Made by a program: the position numbers and the translations under genes
The notes under the pieces: model-generated
Databases searched by the model: none
What the model was told of the DNA's origin: nothing
Seen by the model: only the letters and a program-made list of their open reading frames with translations
NCBI GenBank assembly: GCA_039033795.1
Contig: JBCCBY010000029.1
Location: 1 to 16,871, forward strand
Length of the DNA stretch: 16,871 nt
Direction: 5' to 3'
Source of the DNA: Parvularcula sp039033795
GTDB lineage: Bacteria; Pseudomonadota; Alphaproteobacteria; Caulobacterales; Parvularculaceae
Part shown: positions 15,581 to 16,871 of the stretch, piece after piece
How the letters are laid out: each line of letters begins with the position of its first letter
Numbering within the stretch: position 1 is the first letter of the stretch

Positions 15581-16753
15581 GTGCAGGCTCTGATCGTTCT
15601 TCTTCCATTGTTTGGTGCGATGCTAGCAATGCCGCTAGGGCGCGTTGGTGGTCCGCGTACGGCCGAAGCGGTCACAACGCTGCTTGTTTTTTTGGCCGCC
15701 ATTTTATCTTGGATCACTTTTTTCGCCGTCGGCTTTGGCGACGCAGAAAAGACGATCGTGCTTTTCGAATGGATCCGATCGGGTGACCTTCAAGCCGATT
15801 GGGCGGTGCGCGTTGATGCGCTTTCAGCCACCATGATGATTGTGGTCACCACGGTGTCGTCCCTCGTTCATCTCTACTCCATCGGGTATATGCATGAGGA
15901 TCCATCGCGTCCTCGATTTTTCGCCTACCTCTCGCTTTTCACCTTTGCGATGTTGGCGTTGGTGACATCCGATAACCTGCTTCAGCTCTTTTTTGGTTGG
16001 GAAGGTGTCGGCGTTGCCAGTTACCTGTTGATCGGGTTTTGGCACCACAAAAAGTCCGCCAACGACGCCGCTATAAAAGCTTTTATCGTCAACCGGGTTG
16101 GTGATGTCGGTCTCGGTTTAGGGATCATGGCCTGTTTCTTTGTGTTTGGGTCCGTCGAGTATGACACGATCCTTGAGACGGTCCGTCAGGACGGGTTTGT
16201 GCAGCCGGTTGGCTCCATGGTGGCTGTTCACGTTTCAGAATTATCGATCAATTTTTTAGGGCGCGAGGTGGCAGCGCTCGAGGTGATCGGTGTCCTTCTG
16301 TTTATCGGCGCGATGGGGAAGTCGGCCCAATTCTTTCTTCACACCTGGCTCCCCGATGCGATGGAGGGGCCGACACCTGTCTCTGCGCTCATCCATGCCG
16401 CAACCATGGTGACGGCGGGGGTCGTTCTGGTTTGTCGGATGTCTGATCTTTACGCCGTCACGCCGGGCGCCTCGACGATGATCACAGTGGTTGGTTTGGC
16501 AACGGCGCTGTTCGCCGCGACGGTGGGGCTTGTGCAAACAGATATCAAGCGGGTCATCGCGTATTCCACCGCGTCCCAGCTCGGTTACATGTTTTTTGCG
16601 GCCGGTGTCGGTGCCTATGGGGCAGCGATGTTTCATCTCACCACCCATGCCGCTTTTAAGGCGCTTCTTTTCTTGGGTGCCGGGGCGGTGATCCATTTCA
16701 GTCATCATGAGCAAGACATGCGCGGCATGGGCGGTCTGCGGACACAGATGCCG
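15581..16753 (+). CDS. nuoL: NADH-quinone oxidoreductase subunit L, 3'-truncated by a junction
   Basis: The first 391 residues of NuoL, a proton-pumping antiporter-like subunit of complex I; complete homologues have over 600. It starts at GTG 15581, three bases after nuoK, with GAGGA at 15568-15572. Key residues are present: Glu141 in FFGWEGVGVASY, Lys247 in MGKSAQFFLHTWLPDAMEGPTPVSALIHAATM, and His352, His356 and Lys360 in FHLTTHAAFKALLFLGAG. The conserved HFSHHEQDMRGMGGLRTQMP follows and homology stops at Pro391. The frame then runs 21 unrelated codons to a stop at 16816. The remaining membrane segments and the long lateral helix are missing, so this product as written would not work. Confidence 0.93.
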
Positions 16754-16871
16754 GGTCCTCAAGGGCCTTGCGGCCGTGCGCAAGCGGCCGGGTATGTACA
16801 TCGGCGATACCGATGATGGCACGGGCCTGCACCACATGGTGTTTGAGGTCGTCGACAACAGTATCGATGAG
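16752..16871 (+). pseudogene. gyrB: GyrB N-terminal ATPase fragment fused out of frame to nuoL, cut by window edge
   Basis: From 16755 to the last base, 39 codons read VLKGLAAVRKRPGMYIGDTD, then DGTGLHHMVFEVVDNSIDE. This matches residues 12-50 of E. coli GyrB almost without change, including the Glu42 general base and Asn46 magnesium ligand positions of the GHKL ATPase. Codon 16752-16754 (CGG, Arg) also suits the usual I-(K/R)-V-L-K. No start codon or leader precedes it: nuoL coding sequence abuts in a different frame. The gyrB identity is favoured over parE by the GDTDDGTGLHHMVFEVVDN string. Confidence 0.9.

Noticed and set aside
16754..16816. NuoL C-terminal tail GPQGPCGRAQ and onward as a novel terminus
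   Set aside because: These residues are gyrB sequence read in the wrong frame, so they are not a natural NuoL end.

Overview
The window looks like chromosomal DNA of an alphaproteobacterium, probably a contig from a marine or environmental assembly. The pointers are a RecA of alphaproteobacterial type preceded by a GAAC-N7-GTAC LexA-like site, a 62-residue DUF6324-type protein, a lolC-lolD pair with a single LolC/E permease, and nuoJ-nuoK-nuoL in the usual order. Assignment below class level is not possible by eye. No tRNA, rRNA, CRISPR array, insertion sequence or phage gene was recognised; most genes are housekeeping.

Layout. On the minus strand, 1-800 is one open frame that starts as a GNAT acetyltransferase and ends, at the window edge, as an alpha-E (DUF403) domain. 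From 884 on the plus strand come the lipoprotein-release permease LolC, the ATPase LolD and a DUF2799-type lipoprotein. On the minus strand follow a small membrane protein (3537-3794), a Rho-independent terminator, a very acidic Met-rich lipoprotein (3911-4294) and a YheS-type ABC-F ATPase (4395-6281). On the plus strand are a small-domain methyltransferase (6420-7166), a BlaI-type repressor overlapping an M56 membrane peptidase (7235-8933), a gene-poor gap of about 445 bases, and a medium/long-chain acyl-CoA ligase (9379-11001). A hairpin separates it from the convergent AsmA gene, which is translationally coupled to the DUF6324 gene before it. recA runs the other way from 13450, followed by nuoJ, nuoK and the first 391 codons of nuoL.

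How the genes work together. LolC and LolD form the inner-membrane machine that extracts lipoproteins. Two lipoproteins are encoded close by, one with Asp and one with Ala after the lipid-bearing Cys. BlaI and M56 form a signal-proteolysis/repressor pair, and a 20-base dyad lies just before blaI. NuoJ, K and L are membrane-arm subunits of complex I.

The most notable point is that both window ends look chimeric. On the right, nuoL breaks at codon 391 and the last 117-120 bases encode, in another frame, the start of the GyrB ATPase domain. On the left, a complete-looking GNAT switches in frame to the C-terminal part of an alpha-E protein about 190 bases from the edge. Two unrelated gene joins within 200 bases of the two ends are best explained by assembly or amplification chimeras, not by new fusion proteins. 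I found no convincing undescribed system; the BlaI/M56 pair without a penicillin-sensor domain and the acidic lipoprotein are the most interesting ordinary genes.
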